Below are positions 33,014 through 43,837 of a DNA stretch of 64,000 nt, piece by piece. Made by a program: the position numbers and the translations under genes. The stretch is taken from NCBI GenBank assembly GCA_902573565.1, contig CACGKI010000006.1:1-64000 (forward strand), read 5' to 3'. Position 1 is the first letter of the stretch. Each line of letters opens with the position of its first letter. This DNA is from an uncultured Prochlorococcus sp. Lineage in GTDB: Bacteria; Cyanobacteriota; Cyanobacteriia; PCC-6307; Cyanobiaceae. The notes beneath the pieces were generated by a model. That model was not told where the DNA came from and searched no databases. It saw nothing but the letters and a program-made list of their open reading frames with translations.

Positions 33014-34669
33014 TTGCAAATAATTAATGGATTTCACCTAAAGAATTTAAGAGGCGATATTCTTGGAGGGATCACTGCCGCAGTAGTGGCTCTTCCTCTC
33101 GCTCTTGCTTTTGGTAATGCTGCGTTGGGACCTGGGGGAGCAATTTATGGATTATATGGTGCGGTAGTAGTTGGTTTTTTAGCAGCATTATTCGGCGGGA
33201 CACCTGCTCAAGTTAGTGGACCTACCGGTCCTATGAGTGTAACTGTTGCTGGAGTAGTAGCAGGCTTAGCAGCTGTAGGAGTTCCACGAGATCTGTCTGC
33301 AGGACAAATTTTACCTTTAGTGATGGCAGCTGTAGTAATTGGCGGCTTACTACAAATATTATTCGGGATTCTAAAACTAGGAAAATACATTACGTTGGTT
33401 CCTTATTCTGTTGTTTCAGGATTCATGTCTGGGATTGGAGTAATAATAATTGCACTTCAGATCGGTCCATTACTAGGAATTAGCACTAGAGGTGGAGTAG
33501 TCGAATCTTTATCTACGGTATTTTCAAATTTCCAGCCCAATGGTGCTGCTATTGGAGTAGCGATAATGACACTAGGTATAGTATTTCTAACTCCTAGAAA
33601 AATAAGTCAATGGGTTCCTTCTCCTCTTTTGGCGCTATTAATAGTAACTCCTATATCAATATTAATTTTTGGAGATGGAGCTATTGATAGAATTGGAGAA
33701 ATTCCGAGGGGAGTTCCATCTTTAAATTTCCCAAGTTTTAATCAATATTTTCCAATTATTTTCAAAGCAGGATTAGTCCTCGCAGTACTAGGTGCAATTG
33801 ACTCTTTATTAACATCTCTTGTAGCAGATAATATCTCACAAACCAAGCATAATTCTGATAGAGAACTTATTGGTCAAGGGATAGGAAATGCTGTTGCAGG
33901 TCTATTTTCAGGTTTGCCTGGAGCAGGAGCAACAATGAGGACAGTTATAAATGTTAAATCTGGAGGCTCAACTCCAATCTCTGGAATGGTTCACTCAGTT
34001 GTGTTGTTGATAGTTTTAGTTGGTGCAGGACCTTTAGCTGAGCAAATACCAACTGCGTTGCTCGCAGGAATTCTTATAAAAGTTGGTCTAGATATCATAG
34101 ATTGGGGATTCTTGAGGAGGGCTCACAAGTTATCTTTAAAAACTTCAGTCGTAATGTACGGCGTACTTCTAATGACTGTTTTTTGGGATTTAATTTGGGC
34201 CGTTTTAGTAGGTGTATTCATAGCAAATATGCTCACTATTGATTCAATAACTGAAACTCAACTAGAAGGTATGGATGAAGATAATCCTTTATCAAAAGAT
34301 GATCAAGCTAAAAATGCATTACCAGCTGATGAAAAAGCACTACTAGATAGATGCTCAGGCGAGGTAATGCTATTTAGACTTAAAGGACCACTTAGTTTTG
34401 GAGCAGCTAAGGGGATATCTGAGAGAATGATGCTTGTAAGAAACTACAAAGTTTTAATATTAGATATCACTGATGTACCACGACTTGGAGTGACGGCCAC
34501 TCTAGCAATAGAGGATATGATGCAAGAAGCAAAAAATAATTCCAGAAAAGCATTTGTTGCTGGTGCTAATGAAAAAGTAAAAGATAGATTAGCTAAGTTT
34601 GGAGTTGAAGGCATTATTGAAACAAGAAAAGAAGCTTTAGAAACTGCTCTAAATGAAATAGCCAAGTAA
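33014..34669 (+). CDS. SulP-family anion transporter with STAS domain, candidate BicA-type bicarbonate transporter
   Basis: LRGDILGGITAAVVALPLALAFG, SGPTGPM, C-terminal STAS domain. Confidence 0.85.
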   Translation: MQIINGFHLKNLRGDILGGITAAVVALPLALAFGNAALGPGGAIYGLYGAVVVGFLAALFGGTPAQVSGPTGPMSVTVAGVVAGLAAVGVPRDLSAGQILPLVMAAVVIGGLLQILFGILKLGKYITLVPYSVVSGFMSGIGVIIIALQIGPLLGISTRGGVVESLSTVFSNFQPNGAAIGVAIMTLGIVFLTPRKISQWVPSPLLALLIVTPISILIFGDGAIDRIGEIPRGVPSLNFPSFNQYFPIIFKAGLVLAVLGAIDSLLTSLVADNISQTKHNSDRELIGQGIGNAVAGLFSGLPGAGATMRTVINVKSGGSTPISGMVHSVVLLIVLVGAGPLAEQIPTALLAGILIKVGLDIIDWGFLRRAHKLSLKTSVVMYGVLLMTVFWDLIWAVLVGVFIANMLTIDSITETQLEGMDEDNPLSKDDQAKNALPADEKALLDRCSGEVMLFRLKGPLSFGAAKGISERMMLVRNYKVLILDITDVPRLGVTATLAIEDMMQEAKNNSRKAFVAGANEKVKDRLAKFGVEGIIETRKEALETALNEIAK

Positions 34670-34672
34670 TTT

Positions 34673-35677
34673 ATGGAAATAAATCCAATTCTGCAAAATG
34701 TATTAGCCCCTCCAGTTCTTTTCTTTTTGATTGGAGCAATATCAGTACTCTTTAAATCTGATTTAGAAATACCAGCTCCATTACCTAAACTCTTCTCATT
34801 ATATCTGCTCCTAGCTATTGGGTTTAAAGGGGGTATAGAGATACAGAAAAGTGGTTTTACAGATCAAGTATTACCTACTTTAAGTGCTGCAATACTGATG
34901 TCACTAATAATTCCGTTGATTGGATTTTTAATTTTAAGATTTAAGTTTGATGTCTTTAATTCAGCTGCAATCGCAGCAGCATACGGTTCAATTAGTGCCG
35001 TTACATTCATTTCCGCAGAAAGTTTTCTTGAAAGTCAAAGGATAGCTTTCGATGGGTTTATGGTTGGCGCCCTAGCTTTGATGGAATCTCCTGCAATAAT
35101 TGTTGGATTATTGCTTGTGAAATTTGCAGCTCCCAAAAATAGACCAAAATCAAGAAAAATGCATCTAAGCGCAATTTTACACGAATCACTTTTGAATGGA
35201 TCAGTTTATTTATTACTTTCAAGCTTAATTGTAGGATTCCTTACTGCTTCCAGTAATCCCTCAGGGATTGCAAAAATGGAACCTTTTACTGGACAATTAT
35301 TCTATGGAGCAGAATGCTTCTTCTTGTTAGATATGGGAATAGTCGCTGCTCAAAGATTGCCAAGACTGAAGAATGCTGGTTCGTTCTTGATTGGCTTTGC
35401 CATTTTTATGCCTTTATTCAACGCATTTATTGGTGTTTTCGTTGCAAGATTTTTATCTTTAGGACCTGGCAACGCACTTTTATTTGTGGTTTTATGTGCA
35501 AGCGCCTCTTATTTAGCAGTTCCAGCAGCGATGAGGATGACAGTTCCAGAAGCAAAATCTAGTTATTATATTTCAACTACACTAGGACTAACTTTCCCAT
35601 TCAATATAGTTCTCGGCATTCCCATATATATGAGTTTAGTAAATACCATTATCCCACTTTCCCCCTTATTAAAATGA
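34673..35677 (+). CDS. sbtA: SbtA-type sodium-dependent bicarbonate transporter
   Basis: FKSDLEIPAPLPKLFSLYLLLAIGFKGG, AAYGSISAVTFISA, AMRMTVPEA. Confidence 0.9.
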   Translation: MEINPILQNVLAPPVLFFLIGAISVLFKSDLEIPAPLPKLFSLYLLLAIGFKGGIEIQKSGFTDQVLPTLSAAILMSLIIPLIGFLILRFKFDVFNSAAIAAAYGSISAVTFISAESFLESQRIAFDGFMVGALALMESPAIIVGLLLVKFAAPKNRPKSRKMHLSAILHESLLNGSVYLLLSSLIVGFLTASSNPSGIAKMEPFTGQLFYGAECFFLLDMGIVAAQRLPRLKNAGSFLIGFAIFMPLFNAFIGVFVARFLSLGPGNALLFVVLCASASYLAVPAAMRMTVPEAKSSYYISTTLGLTFPFNIVLGIPIYMSLVNTIIPLSPLLK

Positions 35678-35955
35678 AAAGATTAGACCTGATATTTAGT
35701 GAAAGAGAACTAGATGCAATCATCAAAACATTAGAAAAAGCCAATGTTCCTGGATATACAGTTATGAAACACGCTACAGGCAGAGGGCCTGAAAGAGTTG
35801 TTACTGAAGATATGGAATTTACAGGATTAGGAGCAAATGCTCATGTTATTGTTTTTTGTGAGCAAGAATTAATAGATAAAATGAGAGATAACATTAGGGA
35901 TGATTTGAGCTACTACGGAGGAGTCGCTTATATTTCTGAAGCAACACCCCTTTAA
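35674..35955 (+). CDS. sbtB: PII-like protein, SbtB-type
   Basis: PII fold with VPGYTVMKHATGRG; overlaps the sbtA stop codon. Confidence 0.8.
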   Translation: MKRLDLIFSERELDAIIKTLEKANVPGYTVMKHATGRGPERVVTEDMEFTGLGANAHVIVFCEQELIDKMRDNIRDDLSYYGGVAYISEATPL

Positions 35956-35977
35956 ATTAAACAAGAAATATTTATTT

Positions 35978-36934
35978 TCAAGAATGAATCCAATCAACTC
36001 TTATATTTTTTCTACTATTTAAATACCTATCAATTGACATTGCGGCGATGCATCCGTCAGAAGCTGCAACAACGGCTTGCTTAAATGGTGTATTTCTAAT
36101 ATCTCCAATAGCCCATACTCCATCAGAGTTAGTAGACATAAAGTCATCCACAATAACTCCCCCATCTTCATTTAAGGCAATCTGATCACCTAAAAAATCA
36201 GTAATTGGCTTTGAGCCACTCATATAGACAAAGACTCCATCTAAATTCAAATTGAGAGGATTTTCTTCTTGTTTATTTTTTACAATAATCCCATTTACAC
36301 CCATATCATCACCCAATATTTCCAATAATCTTGTTCTACTCCAATGTTTTATATTTGAATTATTCATCAATTCCATAGCTTCTTCATTATCTGATTTAGG
36401 ATCACTTGATGTAATCCAATGAACAGTTGAAGCAAATTTAGTAAGAACAGTTGCCTCTTCAATTGCCTCCTTATTCACTCCAACAACAGCAACTTCTCTA
36501 TTTTTGTAAAAAGCACCATCACAAGTAGCACAATAACTCACCCCTTTGCCAAGAAAATCAGCTTCTCCCTTAAATGATGCAGGCCTGCCCATTGCTCCAC
36601 TTGCAAGAACAAGTGCTTTAGCCTTAAATGTACCCTCAGGAGTATAAACTGTTTTCCATTCTCCACTAACATCTATTCCAAATACTTGTGCTCTTCTATA
36701 GTCTGTACCGTATTGCACAGCCTGTTCTCTCATAAGAGTAAGTAATTTCTCCCCACTTATATCAACCGGAACACCTGGATAATTAGCTATCTGATGAGTG
36801 ATCGCTAGGGCGCCAACAGATGGATTTTTATCTAAAATTACTGTCTTTAAGTTTGATCGAGATGTATAAAGTGCGCAAGTACATCCTGCCGGACCTCCTC
36901 CGATAATAACTACATCTGACTCAATGATTTCCAA
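35978..36934 (-). CDS. trxB: Thioredoxin reductase-like flavoprotein lacking the canonical NADPH motif
   Basis: FAD motif VVIIGGGPAGCTCALYTSRSNL, CATCDGAF active site, GVWAIGDIRNTPFKQAVVAASDGCIAA. Confidence 0.85.
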   Translation of the reverse strand: MEIIESDVVIIGGGPAGCTCALYTSRSNLKTVILDKNPSVGALAITHQIANYPGVPVDISGEKLLTLMREQAVQYGTDYRRAQVFGIDVSGEWKTVYTPEGTFKAKALVLASGAMGRPASFKGEADFLGKGVSYCATCDGAFYKNREVAVVGVNKEAIEEATVLTKFASTVHWITSSDPKSDNEEAMELMNNSNIKHWSRTRLLEILGDDMGVNGIIVKNKQEENPLNLNLDGVFVYMSGSKPITDFLGDQIALNEDGGVIVDDFMSTNSDGVWAIGDIRNTPFKQAVVAASDGCIAAMSIDRYLNSRKNIRVDWIHS

Positions 36935-37183
36935 TGTAATAAAACTCCTTTATTAGTTAATTAGATGAGTTTTTGGTTAGAAGATATCTTTAATGTTAAT
37001 ACCTAACCTTTATATAGATATAAGGTAAAAGAAAAAAAGGAAAAAAGCATAATATAGAAACAAACATACATAGGAAAAACAAAAAATTTAATTATCAAAA
37101 TGATCAATCACCTGAAATGTTCTTTATTGATCTATTATGAAACCAGGGTGAATATTAATTGCTATAGAAAAATTTATATTTTC

Positions 37184-37501
37184 ATGACCAACTCTGATTA
37201 CCTTCTCAAAGCTGCTATTAAAAAAGTAACCGAAAAATTAAACGAGATATTAGTTGAAAAAATTGAAGAAGCAACAAATATAGCTCAGGATGCTCCAGAA
37301 ATACTCAAAAAAGAATTTGATATTTTAAAAGAATCCATAATCGAAGAAGCTTCAAGGATGGAGAAAGCAGATAATTTTCAGGAAAATGAAACCACTAATA
37401 CTTATCAAAATTCCAAAATAAAAAAAGCTCTAAATGAAATTGAAGGTATTGATAATCAAATTGATCTATTAAATAAAACGATGAATGAACAAATCAAATG
37501 A
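37184..37501 (+). CDS. Hypothetical helical protein
   Basis: Charged helical sequence MTNSDYLLKAAIKKVTEKLNEIL...; stop overlaps the next gene start; start chosen downstream of the listed 37100. Confidence 0.6.
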   Translation: MTNSDYLLKAAIKKVTEKLNEILVEKIEEATNIAQDAPEILKKEFDILKESIIEEASRMEKADNFQENETTNTYQNSKIKKALNEIEGIDNQIDLLNKTMNEQIK

Positions 37502-39165
37502 ATTACTACACTTTGTTTGATCTTTTAAAGAAATTGAAGAGGGGGTATCTTATCTGGCTAACTTTGATTTCGCTTTTAACAAAATTGTGGATAGATAATG
37601 TTAGATTTAAAATTTTTCAAAGTAATAGCAATAAAAAAAGTAGGATCCAAACTAAACGAGCCAGGTGGTTTACTAATAAATTAATTAAGCTTGGTTCTGC
37701 ATTTATTAAGATTGGACAATTATTATCCGCGAGACCTGATTTAATTCCTAATACCTGGATACATGAATTATCTAAATTGCAGGATCAAGTTCCTAATTTT
37801 TCATTTGAGCAAGTTGAAGAAACTATCAAAAAAGAACTTGGATCGAAGTTTAACAAAATAGATCAAATAGTATTCGATCCAATTGGATCAGCATCACTAG
37901 CTCAGGTTCATAGGGCGACTTTAAAAAATGGTAAGCAAGTAGTATTTAAAGTCCAAAGACCCAATTTAAAAGAATTGTTTATTATCGATTTGGGCATAAT
38001 GCAGCAAATCGCAGGTTTGTTGCAGAAAAATAAGAATTGGAGTCGAGGTAGAAACTGGGTTGAGATTGCTAAAGAGTGCAAGAAAGTTCTCATGAAGGAG
38101 CTTGATTTTAATTGTGAAGCACAATATGCAGCAAGATTCAGACAGCAATTTCTTGATGATGAAAATGTTGAAGTTCCTGAAGTAATTTGGGATATGAGCA
38201 GTGAAAAAGTGCTTTGTTTAAGTTTTTTAGAAGGAACAAAAATAAGCGATCTAGAAAAATTAAAATCACAAGACATTGATTTATCTAAAATTGCAGAGAT
38301 AGGTGCTATCAGCTATTTAAAACAATTAGTTAATTATGGTTTTTTTCATGCAGATCCTCATCCAGGGAATCTAGCAGTTTCAAGCAAAAGTAAATTGATT
38401 TTTTATGATTTTGGAATGATGGGAAATATATCAAATAATCTTCAAACAAGATTAGGGGGAATGGTTAAGGCTGCTGCGTTAAGAGATGCCTCATCACTTG
38501 TTAGTCAGTTACAACAAGCTGAGCTGATTTCAAAAGACATCGATATAGGACCAGTCAGAAGATTAGTAAGATTGATGCTTAAAGAAGCCTTAACTCCACC
38601 ATTTAGTCCAAATATTATTGAAAAATTATCTGGAGATTTATACGAACTTGTATATGAAACACCATTTCAACTGCCAGTAGATTTAATCTTTGTGATGAGA
38701 GCTTTATCAACTTTTGAAGGAGTTGGTAGAATGCTTGATCCAGGGTTTAACCTTGTATCAGTTACCAAGCCTTATTTATTAGAACTTATGACTTCAAATA
38801 ATCAAACTCCTAACGATTTAATTAACCAATTTGGAAGGCAAGTAGGTGAACTAGGATCGAAAGCTGTTGGAATTCCCAAAAGAATAGACGAAAGTTTAGA
38901 AAGATTAGAGCAAGGGGATTTACAATTGCAAATAAGAATGGGAGAGTCTGATAGACAATTCAAAAAAATGTTTACTGCTCAAAAAACTTTAGGCCATTCA
39001 ATTCTTATAGGAAGCTTATCAATTGCATCTGCTTTACTTGTAACCAATAAACAAAATAATTTTGCATTGTTGCCACTTTTTTTTGCACTACCAATAAGTA
39101 TTGATTGGATAAAATGCCAATTAAGTATGAGAAAAGGCTCACGTTTAGAAAAACTTAAGCGATAA
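37498..39165 (+). CDS. ABC1/ADCK/UbiB-family kinase-like protein
   Basis: LGSAFIKIGQLLSARPDLIP, PIGSASLAQVHRA, FFHADPHPGNLAV, FYDFGMMG. Confidence 0.92.
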   Translation: MNYYTLFDLLKKLKRGYLIWLTLISLLTKLWIDNVRFKIFQSNSNKKSRIQTKRARWFTNKLIKLGSAFIKIGQLLSARPDLIPNTWIHELSKLQDQVPNFSFEQVEETIKKELGSKFNKIDQIVFDPIGSASLAQVHRATLKNGKQVVFKVQRPNLKELFIIDLGIMQQIAGLLQKNKNWSRGRNWVEIAKECKKVLMKELDFNCEAQYAARFRQQFLDDENVEVPEVIWDMSSEKVLCLSFLEGTKISDLEKLKSQDIDLSKIAEIGAISYLKQLVNYGFFHADPHPGNLAVSSKSKLIFYDFGMMGNISNNLQTRLGGMVKAAALRDASSLVSQLQQAELISKDIDIGPVRRLVRLMLKEALTPPFSPNIIEKLSGDLYELVYETPFQLPVDLIFVMRALSTFEGVGRMLDPGFNLVSVTKPYLLELMTSNNQTPNDLINQFGRQVGELGSKAVGIPKRIDESLERLEQGDLQLQIRMGESDRQFKKMFTAQKTLGHSILIGSLSIASALLVTNKQNNFALLPLFFALPISIDWIKCQLSMRKGSRLEKLKR

Positions 39166-39169
39166 AAAA

Positions 39170-40465
<1,296 letters not shown>

Positions 40466-40725
40466 TTAATTATTACTATTTAAATCCTATTAATAGCTGA
40501 ACTATTTGGCTAATATCTGAAATATATATGTTAACCAATTATAATTTTTAATTTGAGAACAACTTAGATAATTAGTTAACGCTCTATTCAATTCCAAAGT
40601 CCCTACAACGCCTCTCGTGAAAGTATTTTTCAAATTCATCTTACAATTTGAAAATTATTGGATGATTATTAATGCAGATCCTATTTAGAATATAAATTAA
40701 TATTCAACTATAGTTTTTATAGTTT

Positions 40726-43482
40726 ATGAGAGAAACACTTACATCCAGTCCTGAACTTTTTAGCGATATAAGTTGGAATCTTCTTTTATTAGGAGAAGAG
40801 ACAGCAAAAAAATGGGACCATAGCGAATTTAATATTGAACACATAATTCATACATTATTCTCATCAAGTGAATTCTTTGCTTTCATTGAAAAATTATCAA
40901 TTGACCAATATACAGTTTTAGATATAACAGAAGATTTTTTAGAAGAGACCCCAACAAATGATTCAGATATTTTTACTATCGGAGAAGATTTAGAAATTTT
41001 ATTAGATAATGCGAATCAGATTAAAATCCAATGGGGATCTAAATTAATAGAAATCCCTCATCTACTAATTGCTCTTGCAAGAGATTTAAGAATTGGTAAT
41101 TATGTTTTTGAAGAGGGCAACCTTTCAATGGAAAAATTAGAGGAAGAATTAAAGTTTTTCCCAAATATTAATCAATCAAAAGATTCTTTTAACTATAAGA
41201 ATGTTATTGAGATAAATAATCAATCTAATTTTGAATCAAGTAATGAGACTTTAGTTAATGAAGAAAAATTTAAAAAAGCTATTGTTCCAATACCCAAAAG
41301 TGAACTTCAAATTGAAACTAAAAAACAAGTTGGAAAAGATGAGAATGCTCTTTCAATTTATGGAAAAGATTTAACAGGATCAGCTAAAAAAGGTTTATTG
41401 GATCCCGTTTTAGGAAGAGAAAATGAGATCAATAATTTAATGAGGGTACTCTGCAGAAGAAACAAAAATAATCCTATACTTATTGGCAATCCTGGAGTTG
41501 GTAAAACTTCAATTGCAAAATTACTTGCGCAGTTAATTGTAGACAAAAAAGTTCCTGATTCTTTAAAAGACTTAAAAATTATTTCACTTGACTTAGGTGC
41601 CTTAGTTTCTGGGACAAAATTTAGAGGCCAACTAGAGGAAAGACTAAGCTTAATAATTCAGGAACTAAACAATCCAAGCCAAGGAATGATTCTATTTATT
41701 GATGAAATTCACTCAATATTAAGTTCTGACAGATCTTCTACCGACATCAGTAATATCTTAAAACCTTTACTAGCTGAAGGAGAACTTAGATGTATCGGTA
41801 CAACAACACCTGAGAAATTTCGTGAAACTATTGAAAAAGATCAGGCATTGAATAATTGCTTTCAAAAGATAGCTGTCAATGAACCTTCAGTAGAATTAAG
41901 CGCAAAAATACTGCAAGGTATCAAAAAGAAATATGAATCACACCATGGCATAAAAATTTCTGAAGAGGCTGTAAACTATTCTGCAAAATTGGCTGATAGA
42001 TATATCAGCGATAAATGTCTTCCTGATAAAGCAATAGATTTAATTGATGAAGCAGCTGCACAATTAAAGATCGAATCTAATAATAAGCCTGAAATAATTC
42101 TCCAACAAGAGAACAAACTTCATACTATTGATAAAAAACTGAATAATTTGCAAGGAGAAAACATCGAGGCACAAGAAAAACTATTGAATATGAGACAACA
42201 ATCAGAGGTAAAATTGAACGTTCTTTTGGACAATTGGACTAATTTGCGGGAAGAAATGGAGCAATTATCTATATTGATGAAAGAAGAGGATAAGCTAACC
42301 AAACAAATTAAAGATAAATCAAATAGCGAAATTGAAAATGATCTAGATTATTTAGAAAAGCTTAAAGAAGAGTTAAGAGAAATAGAAAATGAAATACAAA
42401 AAGTTGAAGAGAACTTTAATAAAATCAAGAAAAATAAAAATTTTCCTTTTAAATATCAAGTTGAACCTGATGATATTGCTGATGTTATCTCAAAAATCAC
42501 AGGAATTCCAATTTCTAAAGTAGTTTCAAATGAACGAAAGAAATTAGTCAATCTAGAAACTGAACTAAGTGAAAAAGTTATTGGACAAGCAAAAGCTATA
42601 GAAGCTGTTTCTGCAGCGATTAGAAGAGCTCGCGTTGGCATGAAAAGTCCTAAAAGACCTATTGGATCTTTTTTATTTATGGGTCCTACGGGTGTTGGTA
42701 AAACAGAATTAGCAAAATCTCTTGCAACAGCTTTATTTGATGAAGAAGACGCACTTTTAAGATTAGATATGAGTGAATATATGGAGAAAAATGCTGTAGC
42801 AAGACTTTTGGGAGCTCCTCCAGGGTATGTTGGTTATGAAGAAGGAGGTCAATTAACTGAAGCTGTAAGACGTAAACCCTATTCAGTAATACTTCTTGAT
42901 GAGATAGAAAAAGCACATACAGAAGTATTTAATATCCTTTTGCAAGTCCTAGATGAAGGAAGATTAACAGACTCTCAAGGAAGGACTGTAGATTTTAAAA
43001 ATACCGTAATCATTATGACGAGTAACCTGGCTGGCAAATCTATACTGGAGTATTCACAAAAGATTTCTAAAAGTGAAGGAAAGTTAGAAAAAGATCAACA
43101 AACTCTAGATAATTCCATTAGTAATGCATTGTCTTCAATTTTTAGACCTGAATTTTTAAATAGAATTGACGAAGTAGTAAAGTTTGATCCATTATCTATT
43201 GATGAACTTCAAAAAATAATAATTTTACAAACAGAAGATTTAAAAAACCTTTTACTTGAACAGAAAATAAATATTATTATAGATAAAAAAGTTATCAATA
43301 AAATTGCAAATGATTCTTACGAACCGGAATATGGTGCTAGGCCACTTAGCCGGGAACTTAGAAGACAAATAGAAAATCCCTTAGCTGCAAAACTTTTAGA
43401 GGATAACTTTAAAAACAAAAAAAATATCATAATTAAACTTAACCCTGCTAAAAAAGATGAAATCATTTTCAAACCTAGCTGA
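40726..43482 (+). CDS. clpB: ClpB-type AAA+ protein (ClpB2-like paralogue)
   Basis: Two AAA+ modules (GNPGVGKTSIAK; GPTGVGKTELAK), coiled-coil middle domain, GAPPGYVGYEEGGQLTEAVRRKPYSVILLDEIEKAH. Confidence 0.92.
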   Translation: MRETLTSSPELFSDISWNLLLLGEETAKKWDHSEFNIEHIIHTLFSSSEFFAFIEKLSIDQYTVLDITEDFLEETPTNDSDIFTIGEDLEILLDNANQIKIQWGSKLIEIPHLLIALARDLRIGNYVFEEGNLSMEKLEEELKFFPNINQSKDSFNYKNVIEINNQSNFESSNETLVNEEKFKKAIVPIPKSELQIETKKQVGKDENALSIYGKDLTGSAKKGLLDPVLGRENEINNLMRVLCRRNKNNPILIGNPGVGKTSIAKLLAQLIVDKKVPDSLKDLKIISLDLGALVSGTKFRGQLEERLSLIIQELNNPSQGMILFIDEIHSILSSDRSSTDISNILKPLLAEGELRCIGTTTPEKFRETIEKDQALNNCFQKIAVNEPSVELSAKILQGIKKKYESHHGIKISEEAVNYSAKLADRYISDKCLPDKAIDLIDEAAAQLKIESNNKPEIILQQENKLHTIDKKLNNLQGENIEAQEKLLNMRQQSEVKLNVLLDNWTNLREEMEQLSILMKEEDKLTKQIKDKSNSEIENDLDYLEKLKEELREIENEIQKVEENFNKIKKNKNFPFKYQVEPDDIADVISKITGIPISKVVSNERKKLVNLETELSEKVIGQAKAIEAVSAAIRRARVGMKSPKRPIGSFLFMGPTGVGKTELAKSLATALFDEEDALLRLDMSEYMEKNAVARLLGAPPGYVGYEEGGQLTEAVRRKPYSVILLDEIEKAHTEVFNILLQVLDEGRLTDSQGRTVDFKNTVIIMTSNLAGKSILEYSQKISKSEGKLEKDQQTLDNSISNALSSIFRPEFLNRIDEVVKFDPLSIDELQKIIILQTEDLKNLLLEQKINIIIDKKVINKIANDSYEPEYGARPLSRELRRQIENPLAAKLLEDNFKNKKNIIIKLNPAKKDEIIFKPS

Positions 43483-43542
43483 GGAGTAAATAAATAAGCT
43501 AAAATAAAACTAAAGCGTTTAGCTTAATTTCAAAAAAATTTT

Positions 43543-43785
43543 GTGACAAGTCCTATTACTAATAAAGAACCTCTAAAAAAGGATTCTCCTGAAATTAAAG
43601 AGCCTAAAAAAAACAATAATTTTTTTAGATCTACCTACGATGAACTCAAACTTGTCGTGTGGCCAAACAAACAACAACTTTTTAGCGAATCAGTAGCGGT
43701 TATAATCATGGTATCCTTTTCTGCAGCAGCCATTGCATCTGTCAGCAGATTCTATGGATGGGCAGCCTCGCAAATTTTTGGTTGA
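43543..43785 (+). CDS. secE: Preprotein translocase subunit SecE
   Basis: DELKLVVWPNKQQLFSESVAVIIMVSF; upstream of nusG. Confidence 0.92.
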   Translation: MTSPITNKEPLKKDSPEIKEPKKNNNFFRSTYDELKLVVWPNKQQLFSESVAVIIMVSFSAAAIASVSRFYGWAASQIFG

Positions 43786-43837
43786 ACTATACCTGAATTT
43801 CCACTAATAAAGATCTTAATTAAACTTCCAGAAAAAA

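Noticed and set aside
37006-37025. Imperfect palindrome ACCTTTATATAGATATAAGGT between trxB-like gene and next gene
   Set aside because: Short, AT-rich with a bulge; such palindromes are expected by chance at this base composition.
40627-40654. 10 bp stem TTTTCAAATT-CATCTTAC-AATTTGAAAA between eno and clpB
   Set aside because: Almost all A/T pairs and no clear U-tract; cannot be separated from chance without conservation data.
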